Below are positions 1 to 7,023 of a stretch of 11,358 bases of DNA, piece by piece. Numbering within the stretch: position 1 is the stretch's first letter; each line of letters begins with the position of its first letter. A program made the position numbers and the translations under genes. The notes beneath the pieces were generated by a model. It had not been told where the DNA came from, did no database searches, and saw only the letters and a program-made list of their open reading frames with translations. Source of the stretch: Porphyromonadaceae bacterium UBA2720 (GTDB lineage: Bacteria; Bacteroidota; Bacteroidia; Bacteroidales; Muribaculaceae); assembly GCA_002353885.1 (NCBI GenBank), contig DEKO01000013.1, positions 1-11,358 of the forward strand. The letters are read 5' to 3'.

Positions 1-106
1 GCCCTTCGGGCTCCCGTTCGGTCGTGAGCACTTCGTGGTTCCTGATAAAAAAACACAACCTTTACCTTCGGCTAAGGTAGGCGGCGCCATGGAAAAATCA
101 ATGTAA
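1..106. other. Left-edge spacer with TTCG hairpins; no gene called
   Basis: This stretch is rich in short inverted repeats with TTCG-type loops: GCCC-TTC-GGGC at 1-11, a CCG/CGG pair at 14-21, CAC-TTC-GTG at 31-39, and TACCTT-CGGCT-AAGGTA at 63-79, plus a run of seven A at 47-53. Plus-strand frame 2 is open from the edge to a TAA at 104-106 and could be the last ~34 codons of a gene lying to the left. Frame 3 is also open to about 80, and a minus-strand frame is open from an ATG at 90 to the edge. With three competing open frames and no recognisable family, I make no gene call. The region may be an upstream gene's tail, a degenerate terminator or a dispersed intergenic repeat. Confidence 0.3.
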
Positions 107-109
107 AAC

Positions 110-141
110 TTTGCTTTTTCGCTCGGCTTGCACTACCTTTG
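110..141 (+). promoter_or_regulatory. Bacteroidota-type promoter for the EamA transporter gene
   Basis: A TTTG at 110-113 is followed, after exactly 20 bp, by TACCTTTG at 134-141. This matches the Bacteroidota housekeeping pattern TTTG-N19-21-TAnnTTTG. Transcription should start a few bases after 141, leaving a short leader before the ATG at 172. The position also argues against using the in-frame TTG at 139 as a start, because it lies inside the -7 element. Confidence 0.75.
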
Positions 142-171
142 CGGGCCGAGAAAACATTGACAATAGCGACG

Positions 172-1104
172 ATGACCGAGACTAACCCATCGACAGTGCG
201 TGCCCATGTGGCCATGGTGGTGACCATGGTCCTGTTTGGACTGATGGCCCCCTTCAGCAAGGATGCCCTCAACAGTGGCCTGACCGGCCCTCAGCTGGCC
301 ACGCTGCGCATCTGTGGCGGCACGTTGCTCTTCTGGCTGGCGTCGCTGGTGTTGCCATGGCACCACGTGGGGCGCCGCGACCTGCTGCTGATGGCTGTGG
401 CCAGCATCTTCGGTGTGGTACTCTCGCAGGGAGGGCTCATCATGGGCATCAGCCACACGTCGCCCATCAATGCTACCATGGAAATCACCGCCCAGCCCAT
501 CTATGTGCTGGTGCTGTCGGCACTGCTGCTGCACCAACGTGTCACCCCGCGCAAGGCGGCAGGGGTGCTGCTGGGCTTTGCCGGCGCTGCCACCCTGGTG
601 CTGATGAACACTGGCCACGACGGGCCGCATGCCAGCCTGGTGGGCGACCTGATGGTGCTGGGCTCGCAGGTGGCTTTTGCACTCTACCTGACCATGTTCT
701 TGCCACTCATCAGCCGTCACGACCCGCTCACGTTCAACCGGTGGATGTTCACCTTCGGCAGCCTGATGTTGCTGCCGTTGACGGCGGGCGACATGGCGCA
801 GTTGCAGTGGAGCGCAGTGACACTGACCACCTGGCTCGAGGTGGCCTACATCGCTGTGTGCTGCACGTTTGTGTGCTTCTTGCTGGTGGTCTACTCGCAG
901 AGCCGGCTGCCATCGACCGTAGTGAGCAGCTACAACTACATCCAGCCGGTGGTGACCGTGGTGGCGTCGCTGGCCATGGGGCTGGCGGTGCTACAGTGGC
1001 AACACGTGGTGGCCGCAGCACTCATCTTCACCGGTGTGTGGTTGGTCATCCGCAGCTCGGCGCACAAGCCTAGCGCGCACGCAGGGGCTGAAGCACAAAG
1101 GTGA
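172..1104 (+). CDS. EamA-family (drug/metabolite transporter) inner-membrane permease
   Basis: This 310-residue protein is almost entirely hydrophobic segments, consistent with the ten-helix fold of the DMT superfamily made of two tandem EamA repeats. The end of the first repeat is recognisable around 'SPINATMEITAQPIYVLVLS' with the following HQR loop. The end of the second is seen around 'SSYNYIQPVVTVVASLAMG', a helix with the conserved proline. Family members move small metabolites or amino acids out of or into the cytoplasm; the substrate cannot be read here. The ORF could start at a TTG at 139, but that codon sits in the promoter -7 box, so ATG 172 is chosen. The gene has its own promoter and stands alone on this strand. 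Its last 35 bp overlap the 3' end of the convergent beta-galactosidase gene. The C-terminal tail after the last helix is short, polar and alanine-rich. Confidence 0.92.
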   Translation: MTETNPSTVRAHVAMVVTMVLFGLMAPFSKDALNSGLTGPQLATLRICGGTLLFWLASLVLPWHHVGRRDLLLMAVASIFGVVLSQGGLIMGISHTSPINATMEITAQPIYVLVLSALLLHQRVTPRKAAGVLLGFAGAATLVLMNTGHDGPHASLVGDLMVLGSQVAFALYLTMFLPLISRHDPLTFNRWMFTFGSLMLLPLTAGDMAQLQWSAVTLTTWLEVAYIAVCCTFVCFLLVVYSQSRLPSTVVSSYNYIQPVVTVVASLAMGLAVLQWQHVVAAALIFTGVWLVIRSSAHKPSAHAGAEAQR

Positions 1105-4100
1105 AGTCGCGGTCGGCGTAGGGCAGCATGTACTTGTCCAAGGGCCATGCACCCCACGAGTTGACGCAACCCAAGCCCATCTGGCGCTGCTGGATGTGCA
1201 CCTGCGTGGTTCCCGACGGCACGAGGTCGCCGCTGTGGTGGCCCCAGGTGTGCTCCTTGACCGGGCCGTCATCGAGTTGGGCGGTGGTGAAGGGCAGTGC
1301 GCTGGCCTCGAAGGGTGCGTTGCTCCACACCCGCACACCGCGGCCCTGGGCATCGGTGACTTGCATCCAGCGCACGTCGGTGTGGTTGCCGCTCTCCTGC
1401 GGCCGGATGTAGCCGTAGTATTCATCCTGAACTTTAGCAGAATAGATGCCGATGTGCTGGCTGCTCTGGCGGTCGGCATAGCACTCGACAGGTCCACGGC
1501 CATGATAGCTGAGTTGGTCATAGCTGGCCGGCAGCTCGAACTGCATGCCGTAGCGGAAGAGGTGCGGCACCTGGGCACCGGGTGTGGTGGTCATGTGCTC
1601 GCGCACCACCACCTGCCCATCGGCTGTGAGCGTGTAGGTCATCGTCAGCCGCGCCTGCTGGTCGGGCATGTCAAATTGTGCCACGACCTGGTTGCCGTTA
1701 TGAGTCACAGACTTCAGCTTCATGTCGGGCTCGCGCCAGGTGGCGAACTTCTGCTGCAGGCTGGCGCCGTAATCGTTGTCGGTGGGTGCGCGCCAGAATT
1801 CGGGCGTGATGCAACGACGGTCGGCCAGCAAAGGTGTGCCGTCGATGTCCAGATAGTCAATCCATCCCGAGCGACGGCCGATAGTCAGCGTTGTGCCGGC
1901 AGCTTCGAGCCGGATGTAGGCGTTGGTCTGCTCGACATCCACCGACGCCTTGTCGGCCGTGATGGGGGCAAACTCATGGGGTCGCACGACCAGTTGCTCG
2001 TGGGCCAGGACCTGACCTTGCTCGACCAGCGGCATGCCCTCTCGCGCCAGGAACTCAAAGTCGACAACCACCTCGGCATCCTTGTCAAGCAATGCCCGGG
2101 CGATGTCGTCGCGCAGCTGTGCGCTCTCGACCACGCGCCGCTGCTGTGGCCCGATGCCGGCGATGTCGATGACACAGCCAGTGGAGCTTGCACTCGCGCC
2201 CAGTGTGCGGACATGCGCCACCAGCCGCAGGCCATCGAGTGTGGTGAAGAAGTTCTCGTTGTAGACCTCAATCTTGCCCTGTCGGATGTCGACATCGCGC
2301 ACCCAGGCGTTCTGGTAGCAATAGGCAACCTCGTGAGCATGCGGGTTGAGTCGCCGGTCGGGCGCGATGATGCCATTGCAGTTGAAGTTGTAGTCGCTGG
2401 CCGCATAGCGCCCATAGTCGCCACCATAGGTGAAGATCTCGCGACCTGTGGTAGGGCTTACCCCGCGCAGGCCCTGGTCAACAAAGTCCCAGATGTATCC
2501 GCCCTGATAGTTGGGCAGCCGGCGCGTGAGGTCCCAGTACTCCTTGAGGCCGCCCATCGAGTTGCCCATGGCGTGGGCATACTCGCACTGGATGAGCGGG
2601 CGCGGGTCGCCGCTGGCACAATAGCGCTCACAGTCGTCATAGTAGCAGTACATCGGGCAGTAGATGTCGCTCTTGCCCTCAAGCTCGGCGCGCTCATATT
2701 GCACGGGGCGCGCCGCGTCGTAGGTCTTGACCCAGTCGTAGGCCTTCTCGAAGTTTGGTCCATATCCACCCTCGTTGCCCAGCGACCACACGATGATCGA
2801 CGGGTGGTTCTTGAACGTGATGACATTGGCTTGGTTGCGCTCGATGTGCATCTGCAAGAAGTCGTCGCGCCGTGCCAGTGTCTTCTCGCCGTAGCCCATG
2901 CCATGGCTCTCGAGGTTGGCCTCGGCAGTGAGATAGAGGCCATACTCGTCGCACAGGTCATACCAGCGCGGGTCGTCGGGATAGTGACTGGTGCGCACAG
3001 CATTGATATTGAGGCGCTTCATGATGGCGATGTCCTCAATCATCCGCTCGACCGAGACGATGTATCCGCCGTCGGGGTCCAACTCATGGCGGTCGGCGCC
3101 CTTGATGAGGATGGGCTGGCCGTTGACCAGCAGCTGGCCGCCCTTGATCTCGATGTGACGGAAGCCCACACGCTGGCGCACGGCCTCGACCACGCGGTCA
3201 CCCTGTCGCAGGGTGATGAGCAACGTGTAGAGGTAGGGTGTCTCGGCCGTCCAAGCATGCACATGAGGCACGATGGCCTGCAGTCCACGGGCCACCTCAC
3301 GTCCCTGGGCATCGAGCAGGCGAGCATCGATGGTGCCCTTGCCCGAGTGGTCGACCTTGACATCGAGCATGCCGTTGCCGTCGACCCAGTCCTGGCCCAC
3401 GGTGATGTCGGTGATGTGTGCCTTGGGGCGCGCATACAGGTAGACCTCGCGGGCGATGCCTGTCAGCCGCCAGAAGTCCTGGTCCTCGAGATAGGTGCCG
3501 TCGCACCACCGCATCACGCGCATGGCGATGAGGTTGCGGCCGGGCTTGACATAGCGGGTGATGTCAAACTCGGCAGCCACCTTCGAGTCCTCGCTGTAGC
3601 CCACTTCGCGGCCGTTGACCCACACCGTGAGGTTGCTCGTGGCGGAGCCCACGTGCAAGTAGACTTGTTGCCCCTTCCAGTCGGCGGGCAGGTCGATGGT
3701 GCGGCGGTAGGAGCCGGTGTAGTTGCCGATGGTGGGGATGCGCGGCGGGTCGCTGTCGAAGGTCGTGGCCCAGGCATAGCCGATGTTCTTGTAGATGGGG
3801 TCGCCATAGCCATTGAGTTCAAACAGGCCGGGGACCGGAAAGTCGACCCAGGCCGAGTCGTCAAAGCGGGGCGCGAAGAAGTCGCCCGGTGCCTTGTCGA
3901 TGCTGCTGGCGAAGTGGAAGCGCCACTTCCCCTCGAGGCTCAGGTATCGCGACGAGGCGGCCTTGTTGGCGCCCAGAGCCAGCGACTCGGTCTCAAAGGC
4001 AAAGAAGTGGGCGCGCCGTGCCTCGCGATTCACTTGGTTCACACTGGGGTCTTGCCACCGCTCGGCGGCAACGATGGGCATAACCATCACGGCCCCGACC

Positions 4101-4135
4101 AGCATGGTGGCCAGGGCACTAATCATTCGGTTCAT
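1070..4135 (-). CDS. lacZ: Secreted glycoside hydrolase family 2 beta-galactosidase
   Basis: The 1021-residue protein matches the length and domain order of LacZ-type GH2 enzymes: N-terminal jelly-roll sugar-binding domain (~60-235), Ig-like domain (~238-328), TIM barrel (~330-610), a further beta domain, and the C-terminal beta-galactosidase small-chain domain (~745-1015). Residues 1-24 form a Sec signal peptide ending VAA, with no lipobox cysteine, so a periplasmic enzyme is likely. Active-site matches to E. coli LacZ: D212 in RWCDGTYLEDQD (D201), H350 in DRHE (H357), H384 in RTSHYP (H391), E409 and H411 in ESHGM (Mg ligands E416, H418), acid/base E455 in SLGNEGG (E461), nucleophile E518 and H521 in CEYAHAMGNS (E537, H540), and W549 (W568). 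It should release terminal beta-galactosides from host or dietary glycans. No SusC/SusD or other carbohydrate-utilisation genes adjoin it; it follows a small membrane-protein gene by 25 bp. The gene symbol reflects family likeness, not a proven lactose role. Confidence 0.96.
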   Translation of the reverse strand: MNRMISALATMLVGAVMVMPIVAAERWQDPSVNQVNREARRAHFFAFETESLALGANKAASSRYLSLEGKWRFHFASSIDKAPGDFFAPRFDDSAWVDFPVPGLFELNGYGDPIYKNIGYAWATTFDSDPPRIPTIGNYTGSYRRTIDLPADWKGQQVYLHVGSATSNLTVWVNGREVGYSEDSKVAAEFDITRYVKPGRNLIAMRVMRWCDGTYLEDQDFWRLTGIAREVYLYARPKAHITDITVGQDWVDGNGMLDVKVDHSGKGTIDARLLDAQGREVARGLQAIVPHVHAWTAETPYLYTLLITLRQGDRVVEAVRQRVGFRHIEIKGGQLLVNGQPILIKGADRHELDPDGGYIVSVERMIEDIAIMKRLNINAVRTSHYPDDPRWYDLCDEYGLYLTAEANLESHGMGYGEKTLARRDDFLQMHIERNQANVITFKNHPSIIVWSLGNEGGYGPNFEKAYDWVKTYDAARPVQYERAELEGKSDIYCPMYCYYDDCERYCASGDPRPLIQCEYAHAMGNSMGGLKEYWDLTRRLPNYQGGYIWDFVDQGLRGVSPTTGREIFTYGGDYGRYAASDYNFNCNGIIAPDRRLNPHAHEVAYCYQNAWVRDVDIRQGKIEVYNENFFTTLDGLRLVAHVRTLGASASSTGCVIDIAGIGPQQRRVVESAQLRDDIARALLDKDAEVVVDFEFLAREGMPLVEQGQVLAHEQLVVRPHEFAPITADKASVDVEQTNAYIRLEAAGTTLTIGRRSGWIDYLDIDGTPLLADRRCITPEFWRAPTDNDYGASLQQKFATWREPDMKLKSVTHNGNQVVAQFDMPDQQARLTMTYTLTADGQVVVREHMTTTPGAQVPHLFRYGMQFELPASYDQLSYHGRGPVECYADRQSSQHIGIYSAKVQDEYYGYIRPQESGNHTDVRWMQVTDAQGRGVRVWSNAPFEASALPFTTAQLDDGPVKEHTWGHHSGDLVPSGTTQVHIQQRQMGLGCVNSWGAWPLDKYMLPYADRDFTFVLQPLRAR

Positions 4136-4160
4136 AGGCTTGTAGCGAAGGTTGAACGTA

Positions 4161-4427
4161 CTATTGCATGAAAGACATTGTGATGAAGTTCAACACCAGT
4201 CCTACCACAAAGCCTGCGATGCCGGCATACAGGTAGGGCTTGCTGTCCTCGACCTTGTCCTTCTGCACAAAAAAGAGAATCAGTCCTAGTATGGGGATGA
4301 GAAAAGAGCCACCAATGCCCCAGCAACCTGCTTTCTCCTTGGGTTGATGTTGATTGGGAATGTAAGGATATTGCTGGTTGGGATACTGCTGATTGGGATT
4401 CTGGCCCGGTCCTGAAAATTCTGCCAT
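4161..4427 (-). CDS. Small two-helix membrane protein with Q/P/N-rich N-terminus
   Basis: This 88-residue protein starts with a polar, low-complexity cytoplasmic or periplasmic tail (1-30) containing the repeated unit NQQYP (12-16 and 17-21) and a further partial copy. Two hydrophobic segments follow at ~37-54 and ~65-84, separated by a short charged loop (QKDKVEDSKP). The glycine pattern GIGG...GLILFFV and GIAGFVVGLVL resembles small glycine-rich membrane proteins common in Bacteroidota, often with a Q/Y/P-rich head, but I cannot name a family. ATG 4427 is chosen because it directly follows a plausible promoter and leader. The gene ends 25 bp before the beta-galactosidase start, so the two are probably co-transcribed. 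A functional link to galactoside use is not shown. Confidence 0.75.
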   Translation of the reverse strand: MAEFSGPGQNPNQQYPNQQYPYIPNQHQPKEKAGCWGIGGSFLIPILGLILFFVQKDKVEDSKPYLYAGIAGFVVGLVLNFITMSFMQ

Positions 4428-4473
4428 GGTTGCGTGATGTTTGAGGTGAATAAAAGTTCGTATTGTTAAAGCG

Positions 4474-4504
4474 CAAAGTTACAAACAATCTGTCATTCTG
4501 TAAA
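4474..4504 (-). promoter_or_regulatory. Leftward promoter for the small membrane protein and lacZ
   Basis: Read on the minus strand, TAACTTTG occupies 4481-4474, a full match to the Bacteroidota -7 element TAnnTTTG. A weaker -33 match, TTTA at 4504-4501, lies 19 bp upstream. The predicted transcript would start near 4467 and give a leader of about 40 nt before the ATG at 4427. It is the only such element seen upstream of either minus-strand gene. Confidence 0.6.
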
Positions 4505-4583
4505 GAGAAAACACGATAAAAATGACAAAAAATCGACTAAAAAATAATTTTACAGCGAATGTTGCGTTAAAAATGGCCAAACT

Positions 4584-4615
4584 GTTGTCAGAACGAATAA
4601 ATTCAGATAACTTTG
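4584..4615 (+). promoter_or_regulatory. Rightward promoter for the phosphatase/STAS/NRPS unit
   Basis: GTTG at 4584-4587 is followed, after 20 bp, by TAACTTTG at 4608-4615, matching the Bacteroidota promoter pattern. A start near 4622 leaves a leader of about 150 nt before the ATG at 4773. I find no other TAnnTTTG element in the spacers before the STAS, barrel or NRPS genes, so this may drive the whole rightward set. The AT-rich stretch 4500-4583 upstream separates it from the divergent promoter. Confidence 0.7.
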
Positions 4616-4629
4616 CACGCTTATAAATC

Positions 4630-4708
4630 TCTAAAGTAGCAAGGCCCTGGAGTAAGGCAGTAAAGCTAAAGCCGTTACTCTGGATGCTGATAAAATCTAG
4701 ACTTTAGA
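4630..4708 (+). ncRNA. Putative structured leader RNA before the phosphatase gene
   Basis: Within the 5' leader a nested fold can be drawn by eye. The outer stem is TCTAAAGT (4630-4637) with ACTTTAGA (4701-4708). A second helix is AGCA (4638-4641) with TGCT (4685-4688), leaving a 12-nt unpaired strand at 4689-4700. The inner stem is GAGTAAGGC (4650-4658) with GCC-G-TTACTC (4671-4680), carrying one bulged G, with a 12-nt loop. A CC/GG pair lies just outside the inner stem. I do not recognise it as a known riboswitch class. It could be a cis-regulatory element, a binding site or simply a stable leader; no terminator U-run follows. Confidence 0.4.
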
Positions 4709-4717
4709 TGAATATTT

Positions 4718-4734
4718 CTAGTTGTTAGACGTGG
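4718..4734 (+). repeat. Inverted copy of the NRPS-leader repeat word
   Basis: The 17-base word CTAGTTGTTAGACGTGG closely matches the reverse complement of 8738-8755 (CCAATGTCTAACGACTAA); the shared core is TAGT[C/T]GTTAGAC[A/G]T. It therefore seems to be an inverted relative of the 14-bp tandem unit that precedes the NRPS gene. It lies in the leader of the phosphatase gene, 38 bp before the ATG. Confidence 0.4.
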
Positions 4735-4772
4735 CAAAATTCGAAACTCGCAACCTGTAACTACTGAAAGCA

Positions 4773-6974
4773 ATGAATTATCTCGCCGAGCTTTATCACT
4801 CGCTCGTGACCCGTAGCCGACGGCGGCTGGTGCTGATTGCCGCCCTGCTGCTATTGGCTATAGTTGGCATCGAGTATGTCTACACCCGCTACATCTTAGA
4901 TAAGCAGCTCGAGCGTCTGGCCGAGAACGAAATCACCTTCAAGGCTGTGCTCATCAAGAGCATGCTCAACTCGCACGAGAAGACTGTCCATGACTATGAG
5001 TGGGATGTGCTGCGCAACCTACACAACCCCGACTCGGTGGGCAACACCGCCTATTGGATGGTCAAGAATCATCCCTATCTGGTGGGTGGCGGCATGTGCT
5101 TCAAGCCCAACTTCTACCCCAGCAAAGGCCGTCTGTTCGAGCCTTATGCCGAAAAAGATGATGATGAAGTCGAGGTGCACCAGATTGCCGGTGAGCACCA
5201 TGACTATACCACCAAGGACTTCTACCGCAGAGTCATCGAGAGTGACCAGCCCTACTGGAGTGACCCCTATATCGACAGCATCGGCGACAGGTCGCTCATC
5301 TGCACCTATATGATTCCCCTTCACCAAAATGGACAGGTCATTGGCACCTTTGGGCTAGATGTCTCGATGGACTGGCTGAGCGACACGCTCAACGCCCGGC
5401 ACATGTACCCCTCGTCGTTTGCGCTGCTGCTCACCGAGGGCGGCAAGCTGATTGTCGATCCGGCCGACGACCACCCTAAATACCACGATGTGCAGCAAGT
5501 GGTCAAACTCATCAACGACAGCACGGTGTGCCGCGACTCAAGCCGCACCAACCGAACCGTGGTCATGAAGTTTGACAGCGAACACGACGGTGAGAAGGGC
5601 TACATCTTCTATGCCAACATGCGAGGCCAGCCCCACTGGCAGATGGTGGTCGTGTGCTATGACAAGGAGGCATTTGGCCCCCTCAACTTGATGACACTCA
5701 TCAGCCTGTTTCTCTTGCTCGGCATCATGGTGGCGCTGGGATTCATTATGCGCCACTTCATGCGCAATGCACGACGGCTGCACGATGCCAGCCTCGAGCA
5801 GGAACGCCTGGGCAGCGAGCTGCGAGTGGCCAGTGGCATACAGCAGTCGATGTTGCCTCAAGACTTGGACATCATCAACAAGCGTGGCGACCTGGATGTG
5901 TGTGGCATGTTGCAACCGGCCCGAGAGGTGGGTGGCGACCTGTATGAATTCTTTGTGCGCGACGAGAAACTCTTCTTCTGCATCGGTGACGTCAGCGGCA
6001 AGGGTGTGCCGGCATCGCTGGTGATGGCGGTCACGCAGGCGCTGTTCCGCGCCGTGGCGGCGCACACCAGTCTGCCGGCCAACATCATGCGCACCATCAA
6101 CCAGACGGGATGCCGCAACAACGACAGAAGCATGTTTGTCACGCTGTTTGTCGGCGTGCTAGACCTGCCCACCGGCCGACTGCGCTACTGCAACGCCGGG
6201 CACGACGCACCGGTCATGATTGTCGACGGCAAGCCGCAACTGCTCGAGGTCAGGTCCAATCTGTTGCTGGGCATCATCAATGACTTTGATTTTGAGGCAC
6301 AGGAGTGTCAACTGCCACCAGGCTCGACACTGCTGCTCTATACCGACGGCGTGACCGAAGCCATGGATGCCAACCATCTGCAATATGGCCGCGGACGCCT
6401 GCTCAACACACTGGAGAATGTGGGCCAGATGACCGCAACGCAGCTGCTGCAGCATGTGGCACAGTCGGTGAGCGACTTTGTCGACGGAGCCGAGCAGAGC
6501 GACGACCTGACCATGGTGGCCGTGCACTACACGCCACGGCAGGCCCTGGCCACGCTCGAGGACAGCATCACGCTGCTGAACGATGTGCACCAGACACCGC
6601 AGCTCAATGCCTTTGTCGACCAGGTGGCCGGGCAGTTGCAACTCGACACATCGGTGCTGCGACAGATCAAGCTCGCCGTCGAAGAGGCCGTGGTCAATGC
6701 CATGCAGTATGCCTATCCAACTGGTGTCACCGGCGAGATCCAGGTCACGGCACTGGCCGATGCCGAGAGCTTGCGCTTTGTCATCGCCGACCAGGGCAAG
6801 GCATTCGACCCCACCGAGGCGCTGCGGGCCGACACCACCCTCTCGGTCGAGGAGCGCCCCATCGGTGGCTTGGGCATCTTGCTTGTGCGCGAGCTGATGG
6901 ACTCAATCAACTATGAGCGGGTGGGCGGCAAGAATGTGCTCACTTTAAAGAAATTATTGACTCACAAATCATAA
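4773..6974 (+). CDS. Membrane sensor with fused PP2C (SpoIIE/RsbU) phosphatase and RsbW-like kinase
   Basis: The 733-residue protein combines both opposing enzymes of a partner switch. A transmembrane helix (~19-39) leads to an extracytoplasmic domain (~40-300) that looks like a Cache/PDC sensor (SDPYID around 163-168, then GQVIGTFGLDVSMDWL at 187-202). A second helix (~303-326) and a short coiled linker without an obvious HAMP domain follow. The PP2C/SpoIIE domain (~353-590) has its metal-binding motifs: GGDLYEFF (D389), GDVSGKGVPAS (D406), CNAGHDAP, LYTDGVTEAM (D525) and QSDDLTM (D577, D578). The HATPase domain (~600-730) has an N-box with E638 and N642, DQGKAFDP at 673-680 and GGLGILLVRELMD at 698-710, as in anti-sigma serine kinases. 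The expected substrate is the STAS protein encoded 49 bp downstream: the phosphatase removes and the kinase adds a phosphate on its serine. The fused layout resembles mycobacterial Rv1364c, though there the sensor is a PAS domain and the STAS is fused too. The sensed ligand is unknown. Confidence 0.95.
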   Translation: MNYLAELYHSLVTRSRRRLVLIAALLLLAIVGIEYVYTRYILDKQLERLAENEITFKAVLIKSMLNSHEKTVHDYEWDVLRNLHNPDSVGNTAYWMVKNHPYLVGGGMCFKPNFYPSKGRLFEPYAEKDDDEVEVHQIAGEHHDYTTKDFYRRVIESDQPYWSDPYIDSIGDRSLICTYMIPLHQNGQVIGTFGLDVSMDWLSDTLNARHMYPSSFALLLTEGGKLIVDPADDHPKYHDVQQVVKLINDSTVCRDSSRTNRTVVMKFDSEHDGEKGYIFYANMRGQPHWQMVVVCYDKEAFGPLNLMTLISLFLLLGIMVALGFIMRHFMRNARRLHDASLEQERLGSELRVASGIQQSMLPQDLDIINKRGDLDVCGMLQPAREVGGDLYEFFVRDEKLFFCIGDVSGKGVPASLVMAVTQALFRAVAAHTSLPANIMRTINQTGCRNNDRSMFVTLFVGVLDLPTGRLRYCNAGHDAPVMIVDGKPQLLEVRSNLLLGIINDFDFEAQECQLPPGSTLLLYTDGVTEAMDANHLQYGRGRLLNTLENVGQMTATQLLQHVAQSVSDFVDGAEQSDDLTMVAVHYTPRQALATLEDSITLLNDVHQTPQLNAFVDQVAGQLQLDTSVLRQIKLAVEEAVVNAMQYAYPTGVTGEIQVTALADAESLRFVIADQGKAFDPTEALRADTTLSVEERPIGGLGILLVRELMDSINYERVGGKNVLTLKKLLTHKS

Positions 6975-7008
6975 CTCACTGACCCAGTGAGCTCCTGTTA
7001 CTCGTAAC
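6975..7008 (+). promoter_or_regulatory. Two tight hairpins between phosphatase and STAS genes
   Basis: Immediately after the phosphatase stop codon, CTCACTG (6975-6981) and CAGTGAG (6985-6991) form a perfect 7-bp stem around a 3-base loop. GTTAC (6997-7001) and GTAAC (7004-7008) form a second, smaller one. No U-run follows either, so a strong intrinsic terminator is unlikely. They may stabilise mRNA ends or adjust the ratio of STAS protein to phosphatase/kinase. Confidence 0.45.
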
Positions 7009-7023
7009 TAAATTTAAACCAAT

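Noticed and set aside
1..90. Minus-strand partial gene starting at 90 and running off the left edge
   Set aside because: About 30 codons with no recognisable family, competing with two open plus-strand frames in a hairpin-rich segment.
139..171. TTG start giving an 11-residue longer transporter
   Set aside because: The TTG lies within the promoter -7 element, so it would precede the transcript start.
1034..4171. Very long open frame (about 1045 codons) on the plus strand opposite lacZ
   Set aside because: It mirrors the lacZ gene almost end to end and its composition (Val/Ala/His/Asp-rich, no recognisable domain) is that of a complementary shadow in GC-rich DNA; lacZ has an intact active site and signal peptide.
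4684..4728. Two back-to-back mini-ORFs (8 and 7 codons including stops) in the phosphatase leader
   Set aside because: No ribosome-binding context or conserved peptide is visible, and the length is easily explained by chance.
4757..7010. Shared word GTAACTA in the leaders of the phosphatase (4757-4763) and STAS (7004-7010) genes
   Set aside because: Seven bases recur too readily by chance in AT-rich spacers.
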